Notes: a model not told the origin generated them from the letters alone. A stretch of 64,000 nucleotides of DNA from Haliscomenobacter sp040401995 (GCA_040401995.1 JBBANM010000025.1:1-64000); one strand, 5' to 3'; counted from the first letter of the stretch, positions 34,261-43,277 are shown. Numbers and translations: made by a program.

Positions 34261-34268
34261 TATTTTTG
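34261..34268 (+). promoter_or_regulatory. -7 box (TATTTTTG) inside the exporter operon, before the adaptor gene
   Basis: Exact TAnnTTTG 19 bp before the adaptor ATG in a 114-bp spacer; suggests a second promoter for the last three genes. Confidence 0.5.
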
Positions 34269-34287
34269 CACCATAAAGATTTAAAAG

Positions 34288-35247
34288 ATGAAACCATCTG
34301 CATTTATCCTCTTACTTTTTAGCTTAACCCTTTGGAACTGTGGCGGAAAAAAGGCCGCGGAATCTACCGACAAATCTACCGCTACGGATCAACCCGCGAT
34401 GGATACCGTAATGGATGTTACCCAAGTAGTAGGGATTGCCCGCATCGAGCCTGCTGGTGAAATTATTACCATCAACGCCGAGTCGGCGGGGTTTGTAAAA
34501 GACGTGCGTTTTGCCGAAAACCAACCCGTGAAACAGGGCGACGCGCTCATCATCCTTGCCGCTGAGGTAGAACAAGCGCAAATGCATCAGGCGGAAAGTC
34601 GCATCAAAACCCAGCAAGCAGCCATCGCGGCAGCTCAAGCTTCCCTGGCCTCTTTCCAAGTAAAACTGGACAATGCGCAAAACACCTACGATCGCAATCA
34701 GAAACTCTTTAAAGGCAATGCGGCCACGCAACAATCGGTGGACGACAGTAGATTTGCCGTGGAAGATTGGCAAAAACAATTGGCTGCGCAAAAAGCGAAT
34801 ATCGCCCAGCAACAAGCTCGATTGGAAGAATTGCGCGCCGATATTGGGCTTTCTCAAACTCAGCTCTCCAAAAAAACCTTGCGCGCGCCCATGAGCGGGG
34901 TGTTCCTTTCTTGTAATGTCAAGCCAGGTAATTTCATCGCAAGCGAAACCGCACTGGGGGATTTCGCCCGCAGCGGTCCGTATTTGGCGCTTACTGAAGT
35001 GGATGAACTGTACGCTTTGCGGGTGAAAAATGGCCAAAAAGCCTTTATTCGCCCCCAAGGTGCTAAGGAGGTATTGGCCACGGGCACTGTAATTTTTGTG
35101 GGCTCTTACCTCAAGAAAAAATCGCTTTTCTCCGATAGTGCCGACAACCTCGAAGACCGTCGGGTACGCGAAGTCAAAGTACAACTCGACGACAACAGCA
35201 AAGTACTGATTGGCAGTAGGGTAGAATGTGTGATTGAATTGCAATAA
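34288..35247 (+). CDS. HlyD/DevB-type adaptor lipoprotein
   Basis: 319 aa. Signal peptide with lipobox ending LWNCGGK (acylated Cys at about residue 18). The barrel-sandwich hybrid half-motif (IEPAGEIITINAESAGFVKDVRFAENQPVKQGDALIIL) flanks a long Gln/Ala-rich coiled-coil hairpin (about residues 95-195), then the second half (KTLRAPMSGVFLSCNVKPGNFI). It should bridge the permease and the outer-membrane TolC-like protein. Confidence 0.9.
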   Translation: MKPSAFILLLFSLTLWNCGGKKAAESTDKSTATDQPAMDTVMDVTQVVGIARIEPAGEIITINAESAGFVKDVRFAENQPVKQGDALIILAAEVEQAQMHQAESRIKTQQAAIAAAQASLASFQVKLDNAQNTYDRNQKLFKGNAATQQSVDDSRFAVEDWQKQLAAQKANIAQQQARLEELRADIGLSQTQLSKKTLRAPMSGVFLSCNVKPGNFIASETALGDFARSGPYLALTEVDELYALRVKNGQKAFIRPQGAKEVLATGTVIFVGSYLKKKSLFSDSADNLEDRRVREVKVQLDDNSKVLIGSRVECVIELQ

Positions 35248-35277
35248 CCGAGGTTTTTCCTCCAAAAATATAGCGTT

Positions 35278-36399
35278 ATGATTCACATAGCCATCCGTTT
35301 TTTGGTCTACGATAAGGCCAAGTCTTTTGGCGCTTTGTTTGGAGTCATCTTATCGGTTTTTCTGATTGGACAACAATGCGGTATTTTCATTTTTTTGACC
35401 AATGCCATGTCTGCCTTGGCCAACAACAATAGCCAGTACATTTGGGTAGTGGACAACAAAACGGCCAATGTCAACTCACTTTCTGCGCTCGACATGCGCA
35501 AGGCGCGCGAGCTGGCCAGTGTTCCCGGCATCACGCAGGTTTCTCCGTTGGTACTGGCGGGCGGCACTGCGCGTTTCCCCAATGGTAAAACCAACGGCAT
35601 ATTGATGATCGGGGTGGAATACCCAGTCTGTGCTGGCGGTCCATGGAATTTGGTCGATGGCAAAAAATCGGATATCCTTAAAGATGGCGCCATCATCACT
35701 GATTTTTTTGATCGGGAAGCCCTGGGAGGCGCAAAAATTGGCGACTACTTTGAAATCAACGGCAAAAAAGTATTCATTGCCGCCAATACCCGCGGGGTGC
35801 GTTCTTTTGGTGGCACCTACACCTTCACTACCATTGAGCGGGCGCGTTTCCTGGGGAGCATCCCAACCAACAAAGCCAATGCTTTTTTGGTAAGTTGGAG
35901 TCCCAAAACTACCCGCGAGCAGGTCATCTACTATATCAACAACAAACTTACCGGCATGCACGCCTGGAAAGGCGAGGATTTGGCGCGCGAAACCATCATT
36001 ACCGTGCTCAAATCCAGCGGGATTGCCATCTCATTTGGTACGCTCATCGTATTTGCGCTCATTGTGGGTTTTGTGATCATTGGCCTCACGCTTTACTCCG
36101 CAGCCATCGACCGCATCCGCGATTATGGCACCTTGAAAGCCATTGGCGCCAACAACGGCTACATCCGCCGCTTGATCTTCACGCAGGCTTTTACCGTAGC
36201 GGTGATTGGATTCATCATCGGTTACACGCTGGTAATGGGTTTTAAAACCGGGATCGCCAATGCCGGAACCATTTTCAATTTCCCATTGTGGCTCGAGATT
36301 GGATTTTTTGTCGTCACCATTTTCATCGCTTTTTTTGGCAGTTTGTTTGCCATCCGTCGCATTACCAGTTTAGAACCTTCAGCCATTTTTAGACAATAA
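35278..36399 (+). CDS. DevC-type ABC exporter permease
   Basis: 373 aa, FtsX/MacB-like fold. One N-terminal membrane helix (FGALFGVILSVFLIGQQCGIFIF), a large periplasmic domain (about 45-235), then three C-terminal helices with the RIRDYGTLKAIGANNGYIRRLI coupling loop. The N-terminal RFLVYDKAKSFGALFGVILS resembles DevC-family permeases, which in cyanobacteria export glycolipids. The cargo here is unknown. Confidence 0.9.
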   Translation: MIHIAIRFLVYDKAKSFGALFGVILSVFLIGQQCGIFIFLTNAMSALANNNSQYIWVVDNKTANVNSLSALDMRKARELASVPGITQVSPLVLAGGTARFPNGKTNGILMIGVEYPVCAGGPWNLVDGKKSDILKDGAIITDFFDREALGGAKIGDYFEINGKKVFIAANTRGVRSFGGTYTFTTIERARFLGSIPTNKANAFLVSWSPKTTREQVIYYINNKLTGMHAWKGEDLARETIITVLKSSGIAISFGTLIVFALIVGFVIIGLTLYSAAIDRIRDYGTLKAIGANNGYIRRLIFTQAFTVAVIGFIIGYTLVMGFKTGIANAGTIFNFPLWLEIGFFVVTIFIAFFGSLFAIRRITSLEPSAIFRQ

Positions 36400-36450
36400 A
36401 GCAGTAGGGCAGTTTTGGCAAAAAACTGCCCTGCCTCAAAAATATTCGAC

Positions 36451-37770
36451 ATGAAAAATTATTATTTCTTCTTGTTATTGGGTCTTTTAGTAACCAGTCT
36501 AAACGCCCAAACCCCGGTTACCTTAACCCTCGACGATGCCATTGCGCGTGGTTTGGAACACGATTATACCCTCAAAAATCAATCGGTACAGATCCAGTTG
36601 TCCGCCCAAGACCGCGACAAACTGAACAGTCGCCGAGCGCCCGTGGTAACCGCCGGCAGTGATTTGCGCGGTAACCCCGTCCTTCAAACCTTGATCATCC
36701 CGACGGCAGCCGTGGGCGGAGGATCTGGCGGCGAAAGCACCCGCAAAGCCAAATTTGGTACTTTTTTCAACTGGTCGTTTACCGCCGATATCAAATACCC
36801 CATCATTGATCCCACCTTGCGCTCCGATCAATTAAAATCTGAAAATGAGCGCTTGCTGCGCGAGGTTACTTTGGAAAAGCTAAAAACCAATGCCCGTCTC
36901 AGCGTTGCCGAAGCTTGGTACGACGTTTTTTTGAAAGAAGAACAACTAAAAATAGCGCAAGAAAAACTGAAGCGCGCCCAAGTCTTGTTGGAAATTGCCC
37001 AAAACCGTCAGTCGGCTGGGTCTTTATTACCGGTGGATGTACAGCGCAGTCAGCTGGACGTTGACAACTCCCAATCTTCATTGGAACAGGCTAAGAACAC
37101 CCTGGAACAAAGTCGGCAAAACTTGGCCTACCGAGTAGGGTTGCCCCTGGAAACAGTATTGCAATTGCCCACGCCGCCCCAACCAACCCAAGTAGAAACA
37201 GCATTACCTACCGGCGCGCAACCCGATCAACGCGCCGAACTCAAGGAAGAGCAATACCGCCTGGGGATGAACCAGATCGACCAAACGCAGCTGCGCGATC
37301 AGTACAAACCGACTTTGAATGCTTATGCTTCGGGCGCTATCCAACACTTGAGCAACAACTTCGCGATTTGGCAAAACTGGTTCCCCATAGCTTATTTGGG
37401 TTTGCAAGCCAAGATCACCTTGTTTGATGGGCAGTTAAAACGCAAAAACTTAAGCATCCTGCAGTTGCAAGGTCAAACGATTCAGCAAAACATCGCCAAA
37501 TACAAAGAGGATTTCAATTACGAAACGGCGTCGGCAACTTCTACGCTTAAAAATGCCATAGTGCAGTGGAAAAATGCCCAAAAAAACCTACAAACTGCGC
37601 AGCAGATCCTGGCACTGGACAAGGAGCGGTTTACGGGCGGCGCATTGCTTTTTTCGGAGTATTTGAATACCGAATACACCCTACGCGAGTCGGAAAACAA
37701 CTTTTTGACGGCTTGGTACAATTACTTGGTGGCTAAGGTAAGATGGGATAAGGCGGCGGGGAGGTTGTAG
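36451..37770 (+). CDS. TolC-family outer-membrane efflux protein
   Basis: From ATG 36451: 439 aa with signal peptide MKNYYFFLLLGLLVTSLNAQ. Two OEP repeats of long amphipathic helices (around residues 100-240 and 310-430) with LSVAEAWYDVFLKEEQLKIAQEKL and the closing NFLTAWYNYLVAKVRWDKAAGRL. An earlier ATG at 36415 would precede the signal peptide by 12 residues and is rejected. Last gene of the exporter operon. Confidence 0.92.
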   Translation: MKNYYFFLLLGLLVTSLNAQTPVTLTLDDAIARGLEHDYTLKNQSVQIQLSAQDRDKLNSRRAPVVTAGSDLRGNPVLQTLIIPTAAVGGGSGGESTRKAKFGTFFNWSFTADIKYPIIDPTLRSDQLKSENERLLREVTLEKLKTNARLSVAEAWYDVFLKEEQLKIAQEKLKRAQVLLEIAQNRQSAGSLLPVDVQRSQLDVDNSQSSLEQAKNTLEQSRQNLAYRVGLPLETVLQLPTPPQPTQVETALPTGAQPDQRAELKEEQYRLGMNQIDQTQLRDQYKPTLNAYASGAIQHLSNNFAIWQNWFPIAYLGLQAKITLFDGQLKRKNLSILQLQGQTIQQNIAKYKEDFNYETASATSTLKNAIVQWKNAQKNLQTAQQILALDKERFTGGALLFSEYLNTEYTLRESENNFLTAWYNYLVAKVRWDKAAGRL

Positions 37771-37853
37771 GATTTGGGGATTTTTTAAGGAAGCAAAAAC
37801 TACTGCTTTTTTAAAGATGTTCCCCTTAAGTCACAACTACGACGTCACAAACC

Positions 37854-38465
37854 ATGAGCGAATACTGGAATACCCGCTACAACAATGAAGCCTTTGCCTA
37901 CGGAGAAACACCCAACCTTTTTTTCAAAGCACAATTGGAGCCCCTTACTCCCGGCAAAATCCTTTTACCTGCCGACGGCGAAGGTCGCAACGGCGTTTTT
38001 GCCGCTACCTTGGGTTGGGAAGTTTCGGCTTTTGACCTCAGTGAAGCGGGTAAAAAGAAAGCCGAATTACTCGCTGCAAAAAATGGCGTTGCACTGGATT
38101 ATCAAGTAGGGGAATTCTCAGAACTCCAATACGCCCCCGAGCAGTTTGATGTCATTGCGTTGATTTATGCGCATTTTTCAGGTGATACCAAATCGGGTTA
38201 TCACAAAATATTGAATGGCTATTTGAAAAAAGGCGGGATCGTCATTTTTGAAGCTTTTAGCAAAAAACACCTGGCTTACAATTCCATTAATCCTCAGATA
38301 GGCGGCCCTAAAGATTTGGATACCTTGTTTTCGATCGAGGAAATTCAACACGATTTCGAAAATTATGAGGTCATTGAATTGATCGAAACCGAAATCGAGC
38401 TGGAGGAAGGGCTTTTTCACAACGGAAAGGGTTCGGTGATTCGGTTTGTGGGGCGAAAAGGGTAA
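37854..38465 (+). CDS. Class I SAM-dependent methyltransferase (TehB-like)
   Basis: 203 aa. Begins YWNTRYNNEAFAYGETPNLFF, typical of small TehB/thiol-methyltransferase relatives. The SAM-binding motif I is unusual, ILLPADGEGRNGVFAA; motif II is VSAFDLSEAGKKKA. It ends 22 bp before the next ATG on the same strand. Substrate unknown. Confidence 0.82.
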   Translation: MSEYWNTRYNNEAFAYGETPNLFFKAQLEPLTPGKILLPADGEGRNGVFAATLGWEVSAFDLSEAGKKKAELLAAKNGVALDYQVGEFSELQYAPEQFDVIALIYAHFSGDTKSGYHKILNGYLKKGGIVIFEAFSKKHLAYNSINPQIGGPKDLDTLFSIEEIQHDFENYEVIELIETEIELEEGLFHNGKGSVIRFVGRKG

Positions 38466-38487
38466 CGTTGCTAAAAACACCCTCAAC

Positions 38488-39264
38488 ATGTCTTTAAAAC
38501 CCGTTTTTCCAACCCCTTTGCATGAAGCCGTCGCCGGGGTTGTATTTGATTATTTCTCGGTGTTGCCCAATGTGGACACTATCTTGGTGGTCAATTCCTG
38601 CGCCCGCGGACTGGCCGTACCCGAGAGCGATCTTGATTTTGCCATTTTGGCTACTGCTGATACTACCCTTGAAGAACGAACCTCAATGGAAACCGCTTGG
38701 CTAAACTACATCCAAGCCCATCCTCATGTTTTGGACTATAAAAATTCTAGTCCTTTTGCCCATCTTCATCTTGATGTTGTAAGCGGGGTGTATACGCCCG
38801 GCATCATGGGCAATGGCGAGCCATTGGATTATTTTGAAGTTGAGATTGGTAATCAGATCCAGTATTCGGCGCCGTTGGGCAATGTGGGCGCTCATTTCGA
38901 GGCTTTGAAAAATGAGTGGTTACCCTATTATCCCGAGGAATTGCGTTTGGCGCGGTTATTGGCTGCGAGAAACGCCTGCGCTTACGATTTGGATCATATC
39001 CCTTTTTTCGTCAAAAGAGGGCTTTATTTTCAAGCGTTTGATGTCCTTTGCAAAGCTTTTCAGGAATATTTGCAAACGCTGTTTATTGCCCATCGGGTGT
39101 ATCCCATTGCTTACAACAAATGGATTAAGGAGCAAATCGTCACTTGGCTGAAGCGCCCTGATTTATATCCGCAATTGCCGCCAATCCTTTCGGTTACCCA
39201 GTTGGAAAGTGAGGAGATTAATGAAAAAGCGGGGTTGTTGCGGGGGTTGTTGGAGCAGGTGTAA
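38488..39264 (+). CDS. Nucleotidyltransferase-fold protein
   Basis: 258 aa from ATG 38488; an upstream ATG at 38446 overlaps the methyltransferase and is less likely. Pol-beta-type NT motif LVVNSCARGLAVPESDLDFAIL, a variant of GSxxxG...DxD, with a later Asp in HLHLDVVSG as the third metal ligand. The C-terminal helical part (residues about 150-250) resembles a substrate-binding domain of antibiotic-type nucleotidyltransferases. Target unknown. Confidence 0.7.
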   Translation: MSLKPVFPTPLHEAVAGVVFDYFSVLPNVDTILVVNSCARGLAVPESDLDFAILATADTTLEERTSMETAWLNYIQAHPHVLDYKNSSPFAHLHLDVVSGVYTPGIMGNGEPLDYFEVEIGNQIQYSAPLGNVGAHFEALKNEWLPYYPEELRLARLLAARNACAYDLDHIPFFVKRGLYFQAFDVLCKAFQEYLQTLFIAHRVYPIAYNKWIKEQIVTWLKRPDLYPQLPPILSVTQLESEEINEKAGLLRGLLEQV

Positions 39265-39267
39265 AAA

Positions 39268-40401
39268 TCACTGATCCCCCGCAACAAACTCCTGGTAGTT
39301 GTCGGGATGAATAATTTTGAAGGTACTATTTGGGTAGGCATCCGCAAATGCTGCTGGCATTTTCACTACACGCTTGGGATTCCATTTAAATTCAAAACCC
39401 TGAATTTGGCCGTCTTGTACTTCCAAATAGTCGATTTCTTCGCCAGAATGGGTACGCCAAAAATAGCGATTGGGAAACTGATTGTGATACCGAAGCCATT
39501 TTAAACGCTCAGCAACCAAGAAATTTTCCCATAACGCGCCAACATCATTCCGATTTTCGAGCGGCAAAAAATTATTCAATATCGCGTTGCGAATGCCGTT
39601 GTCATAAAAATAGATCTTCCGGTTGCGTTTGAGCTCCCTCCGCAAATTGTTGCTGTAACTGGACAACCTAAAAACAACAAAGGATTGTTCTAATAAGTCC
39701 AAATACCGTTGTACCGTCAATTGATCGCTGCCGATTGTGTTGGCCAACTCATTGAACGATACCTCGTTTCCCAATTGCAAAGCCAGTGCGGTCAGTAGCT
39801 TTTCTAGGAGTTCGGGTTTGCGAATCTCTCGGAAAGCCAGAATGTCTTTGTACAAATAGCTTTGACTGATGTCTCGCAAAATGCTTTTTTCCTCCCCAGG
39901 ATTATTGACCACTTCAGGGTAAAAACCATACAACATACGCTGATGTAACAATCGCCGCTCATTGATTTTTCCATGATGAACTGCCATCTCCGCACTCGAA
40001 AAGGGGAACAGTTGGTATTCAAATTTCCTCCCAGTCAAAGGTTCATTGATTTCATTGGCTAGATCAAGTGAAGAAGACCCAGTGACAATCACTTGAACTG
40101 TTTTGATTTTATCGGTAAACAATTTGAGGGTCAGCCCTATGTTTTTTACGCGTTGCGCTTCATCAATCAGTACCAATGTGGCATTGCCAATTAAAGCCAT
40201 CAGCTCGGTAGAGGTGGTATCGGTTAGCGCGGCGCGGTCGTCGCGCTCGTCGCAATTCAGCCATTTTACGGGTTGCTTGGTCTCTTCCGCAATCGCTTCC
40301 AACAATGTTGATTTACCTACTTGTCGTGGCCCCAATATGATGATGGCCTTGCCCTGCCCCATCTTTTCTAGGATGGATTGTTTTAATGCTCGTTCAATCA
40401 T
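39268..40401 (-). CDS. AAA ATPase with DUF4143 domain
   Basis: 377 aa from ATG 40401 (MIERALKQSILEKMGQGKAIIILGPRQVGKSTLL). Walker A GPRQVGKST, Walker B TLVLIDEAQR, sensor VIVTGSSSLDLANE, then the DUF4143 nuclease-like C-terminal domain with FWRTHSGEEIDYLEV. An ATG at 40428 would overlap a palindromic regulatory region, so 40401 is preferred. The family is common on genomic islands; its cellular role is not established. A 72-bp palindrome lies immediately upstream. Confidence 0.85.
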   Translation of the reverse strand: MIERALKQSILEKMGQGKAIIILGPRQVGKSTLLEAIAEETKQPVKWLNCDERDDRAALTDTTSTELMALIGNATLVLIDEAQRVKNIGLTLKLFTDKIKTVQVIVTGSSSLDLANEINEPLTGRKFEYQLFPFSSAEMAVHHGKINERRLLHQRMLYGFYPEVVNNPGEEKSILRDISQSYLYKDILAFREIRKPELLEKLLTALALQLGNEVSFNELANTIGSDQLTVQRYLDLLEQSFVVFRLSSYSNNLRRELKRNRKIYFYDNGIRNAILNNFLPLENRNDVGALWENFLVAERLKWLRYHNQFPNRYFWRTHSGEEIDYLEVQDGQIQGFEFKWNPKRVVKMPAAFADAYPNSTFKIIHPDNYQEFVAGDQ

Positions 40402-40430
40402 ACTCAATTTACTGATGATGATCTGCAAAT

Positions 40431-40502
40431 TTAGCTAAATATTCAGATTATAATCGGCAAATTTAGCTAAATTTGACGATTACAATCTGAGTACTTAGCT
40501 AA
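40431..40502. promoter_or_regulatory. 72-bp imperfect palindrome with three TTAGCTAA sites spaced exactly 32 bp
   Basis: Two 36-bp arms pair with 4 mismatches about a centre at 40466/40467. TTAGCTAA occurs at 40431-40438, 40463-40470 and 40495-40502. The first two are within GCAAATTTAGCTAAAT (40425-40440 and 40457-40472). It starts 30 bp upstream of the AAA/DUF4143 ATG. Confidence 0.75.
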
Positions 40503-40599
40503 ACCTATGACAAAGTAAGCGTAGCTTGCTTTATTTCCCCAAGAACAGCTGCAAAATTATTTGAGACCTGTTCGTTTTGAAATCCAAGCAATTGGCTCC

Positions 40600-41283
40600 C
40601 TACAATATCATCCCCGTCTGCGCCGCCCGCGCATAGTTGAGCAGCGCCTCCGGCAAATCTTTTCTTTTCTTCAAAAAATCTTCGATGATGGGTTGGGCAA
40701 CTTTGGGGTTCTCAAATACCATATGCCCCAAACCATGCAATCCGCTTTCAATACAAGCCACATTGCGCAGTTGTAAGCTTTTTTGCATTACTTCGGCAAT
40801 GGCTTTGTAATAGTCCAACCAATCTTCTTTGCCGGTTCCCGGTCCGGGAATTGAAAGCGGACAAATATCCCAAAACATATAGCAGATGAAGGTAAAAGGG
40901 GTTATTGGGTCGTTGGAGCTCGCGCTCAATACGGCCGGACAACGGTGCTCAAATACCTCGGCATACAAATTGGAAAGACCGCGTAATGCATTTAACTGCC
41001 GCTCAAAGGGCACCTCCGCATATTTGATTCCAAAAGACAAGTTGGAGCAGGAGTTGTTGAAAATGAAATTCAATCCATTGCCTACTTGGTCGTCGGAATA
41101 AGGCGCCAAATCCTTTTTCGGTTGTTTACACAGTTGTTCAATGAATTCAAGAGCTACTAGGTGGTTCTCGCCATCAAATGGGTCTTCTTCTTCATCAATC
41201 TCCGTCGACCAATACCATTCTGGTTTGGTAACCGGACGGTCAAATACAAAACGCAATTGTTGTTGGTAGTCAGCTTTGAACAT
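40600..41283 (-). CDS. Protein of unknown function
   Basis: 227 aa, acidic, soluble, no signal peptide. I recognise no domain. The middle is predicted helical (LKGLSNLY-like: RQLNALRGLSNLYAEVFEHRCP), and the last third has CIESGLHGLGHMVFENPKVAQPIIEDFLKKRKDLPEALLNYARAAQTG, helical pairs reminiscent of HEAT repeats. Codon use resembles its neighbours. It stands between the AAA/DUF4143 gene and a membrane regulator, same strand, with spacers too long to imply an operon. Confidence 0.75.
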   Translation of the reverse strand: MFKADYQQQLRFVFDRPVTKPEWYWSTEIDEEEDPFDGENHLVALEFIEQLCKQPKKDLAPYSDDQVGNGLNFIFNNSCSNLSFGIKYAEVPFERQLNALRGLSNLYAEVFEHRCPAVLSASSNDPITPFTFICYMFWDICPLSIPGPGTGKEDWLDYYKAIAEVMQKSLQLRNVACIESGLHGLGHMVFENPKVAQPIIEDFLKKRKDLPEALLNYARAAQTGMIL

Positions 41284-41336
41284 GATGTTTGGGTGTTATC
41301 GAAGGGTTTTGTGTTAGTTTTATACAAGAAAATCGT

Positions 41337-42239
41337 TTAGCTCGCTGATAATTCCGTCTCAAATCGATACCCTACACTGTGCACGCTGGCAATGTTGATG
41401 GAGGCATCATCTTGCAGGAGTTTGCGCAGGCGAGATACAAAAACATCCAAACTGCGCCCTACTAGCACGCCTTCATCTTGCCAAACGGCCGCCAAAATCT
41501 GTTCTCGATCCAAGACTTGATTGGCATGTTCAACCAAATAATGCAGCAATTTAGTTTCCCGAAAGGTCAATTTTTTTTCTTGCCCCTTTACCCGCAGCTG
41601 TTGGTTCTGAGGATGCAAACTGGATTGCCCAAAGCGGAGCAAGGGCGTTTCATCCGCCAAAGTTTCCGGCGCAACTGGCTTTTTTTGTCGGTAAAAAAAC
41701 GCCATGAGTGCCACTGTGATAAAAATGGAGCTCAACACCAACAAGGGTGTTTTCCATGACCAAGCCGCTACGGAGGTAGTTTCCAAAAAACGCAATTGGA
41801 TGTTGAGACAAGTGGTAGTAACGTCGCGACCACTACAAGCTACTTGTCTATCTTCTTGATAAACCTTCGACGTGTATCCAAGCATCAAAGTCTGATCGAT
41901 ACATCGCAAAACACTGACGTTGTAATCGCCGCTCACCTGGTGCCTTTGTAAAGCAGTACGCAAAATGGGTGGCAAGCTATCATATTCAAAAGACCGCTCC
42001 AAGCGCAACAGCCAGGTATGTTCATCGAGCTGACGCACTGGCGGAATGGCCGAAGTGTGATCGCCCGCTAAATCCAGTAATCGATCCCCCGTTTGGCGCA
42101 AAGCCAGGTTGATGCGCTCACTGCGTTGCTGGGTCTGACCGGCGTGGGGTTCCTGCTGCCAAACCGTGGATAACGTCAGCAATAGTAGGAGCAAGAGTCC
42201 GCTCATCAGCAACCAATTGGGTTTGATATTTACCTTCAT
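41337..42239 (-). CDS. Membrane-anchored regulator with C-terminal OmpR-type winged helix
   Basis: 300 aa. TM1 about residues 9-27 (LLMSGLLLLLLLTLSTVW), a periplasmic domain (about 30-163) with several Cys (VLRCIDQ, VACSGRD, TTCLNI), TM2 about 165-184 (LLVLSSIFITVALMAFFY), then a cytoplasmic trans_reg_C domain (about 205-297): KLTFRETKLLHYLVEHANQVLDREQILAAVW ... RSLDVFVSRLRKLLQDD ... VHSVGYRFE. ToxR-family proteins have the winged helix at the N-terminus; here it is C-terminal. Thus a one-component transmembrane sensor/regulator. The divergent lipoprotein gene is a candidate target. Confidence 0.85.
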   Translation of the reverse strand: MKVNIKPNWLLMSGLLLLLLLTLSTVWQQEPHAGQTQQRSERINLALRQTGDRLLDLAGDHTSAIPPVRQLDEHTWLLRLERSFEYDSLPPILRTALQRHQVSGDYNVSVLRCIDQTLMLGYTSKVYQEDRQVACSGRDVTTTCLNIQLRFLETTSVAAWSWKTPLLVLSSIFITVALMAFFYRQKKPVAPETLADETPLLRFGQSSLHPQNQQLRVKGQEKKLTFRETKLLHYLVEHANQVLDREQILAAVWQDEGVLVGRSLDVFVSRLRKLLQDDASINIASVHSVGYRFETELSAS

Positions 42240-42600
42240 AGCTACAAAAATACACGCTTTTGACCTATCAAAAAGCGGTTTTACATTTCATTTACACTGT
42301 TTTACTTGCCTTTTGACGTGCTTATACATTATGCCCCTAGCTTGGACAGGTATTTCTTGGTGTGTGTTTGCATTTCTTTTTTGTAAGCTAAAAAGCCTAC
42401 GCTAGGAGCGACCGTATTACAGGTACAAAATAAATTACCAGGTAATTCGGTTATCAATCAAGCTGTTAAAGCTAGCTCGCCTCGGAAATTACACGGCTTA
42501 ACACCTCTAGCAATGGGGTAAGCAATTTGCAACCCTATAGCAATGTGTTAAGCATATGGTCCACTGGAGACGAGCAAATACTTACCAAAAACACTTAACC
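42240..42600. other. 361-bp divergent intergenic region
   Basis: Between the membrane regulator and the lipoprotein gene. Contains a near-direct repeat tagcaatggggtaagca (from about 42509) and tagcaatgtgttaagca (from about 42538), 29 bp apart, just before the lipoprotein start. No RNA gene seen. Confidence 0.5.
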
Positions 42601-43071
42601 ATGAAAACCTTCTTAACCCTAGTTGCTTTTGCCTTTTGCTTTATTTTTGCATGTCATCGGGAAGAAATCAAGCCCGCAATTGTTGGTACTTACACGGGAA
42701 AATCCAATTACTACTCCAATCGCCTGACCGAAATCTTTGTTTCTCCAACTCAATCCAAAATGACATTGGTGAAAGATTCCTCTTTCCAACAACCAGCAGT
42801 ATTGGTGGTGGATGCATTTTCAAAGGATAGCTTTAAATTGGTAGGTGATTTTGCCAAAAATCTTCCCCCCGGATGGGCAACTTACGGTTTTTCGGAAGGA
42901 ACCGGCGCGGATAACTTCGTATTTAAGCGGACTTTTGGGGTGTCCGGGTATTTTCTGCAAACAATAACGCTTGAGTTTATTCCGCCAAGCGGTACTTTTA
43001 AAATTGATTATCGCTACACCAGTACCACTCCTCAGACTGAGGTGTTGTCTCATTTTGAAGGCAAAAAATGA
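42601..43071 (+). CDS. Small lipoprotein of unknown function
   Basis: 156 aa from ATG 42601. Signal peptide with lipobox: MKTFLTLVAFAFCFIFAC, acylated Cys at residue 18, then HREEIKPAIVGTYTGKSNYYSN. The rest is beta-rich (VGTYTGKS ... FKIDYRYTSTTPQTEVLSHFEGK), suggesting a lipocalin-like or DUF-type barrel; not recognised further. It is followed by gaaggcaaa-type inverted sequence (terminator-like gaccggaag...cttccggtttt) and then element A. Confidence 0.75.
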   Translation: MKTFLTLVAFAFCFIFACHREEIKPAIVGTYTGKSNYYSNRLTEIFVSPTQSKMTLVKDSSFQQPAVLVVDAFSKDSFKLVGDFAKNLPPGWATYGFSEGTGADNFVFKRTFGVSGYFLQTITLEFIPPSGTFKIDYRYTSTTPQTEVLSHFEGKK

Positions 43072-43077
43072 TGAAAA

Positions 43078-43112
43078 CCGGAAGGCAAATCAAAAAATGT
43101 CTTCCGGTTTTC
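43078..43112 (+). terminator. Terminator of the lipoprotein gene
   Basis: ACCGGAAG (43078-43085) and CTTCCGGT (43101-43108) form an 8-bp stem followed by TTTCTTT. Confidence 0.7.
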
Positions 43113-43120
43113 TTTCCTTA

Positions 43121-43277
43121 GGAACGGTTAAACAACAAAAGTACACTTTGGCCTTGCTCTTTCACCGCCACTCTTCCTATCTTTTTCGTTGCAATGCCCC
43201 ACATTGCGCCTCAAAAGATAGTTGATTGGCAGCAAAATAGCGGCGGCGAAAGTGTACCTTTATTATTCACCCGTTCC
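43121..43277. mobile_element. Element A copy 4 (157 bp) at the stop of the inositol oxygenase gene
   Basis: Ends GGAACGGTTAAACAACAAAAG and, inward from the right, GGAACGGGTGAATAATAAAG, flanked by TTA (43118-43120, 43278-43280). The right TTA is the complement of the TAA stop of the inositol oxygenase gene, so the insertion used the stop codon itself as target. Confidence 0.88.

Noticed and set aside
43194..43277. Peptide MPHIAPQKIVDWQQNSGG encoded in the element A copies
   Set aside because: The frame runs out of the element into unrelated flanking DNA in each copy; it reflects repeated DNA rather than a gene.
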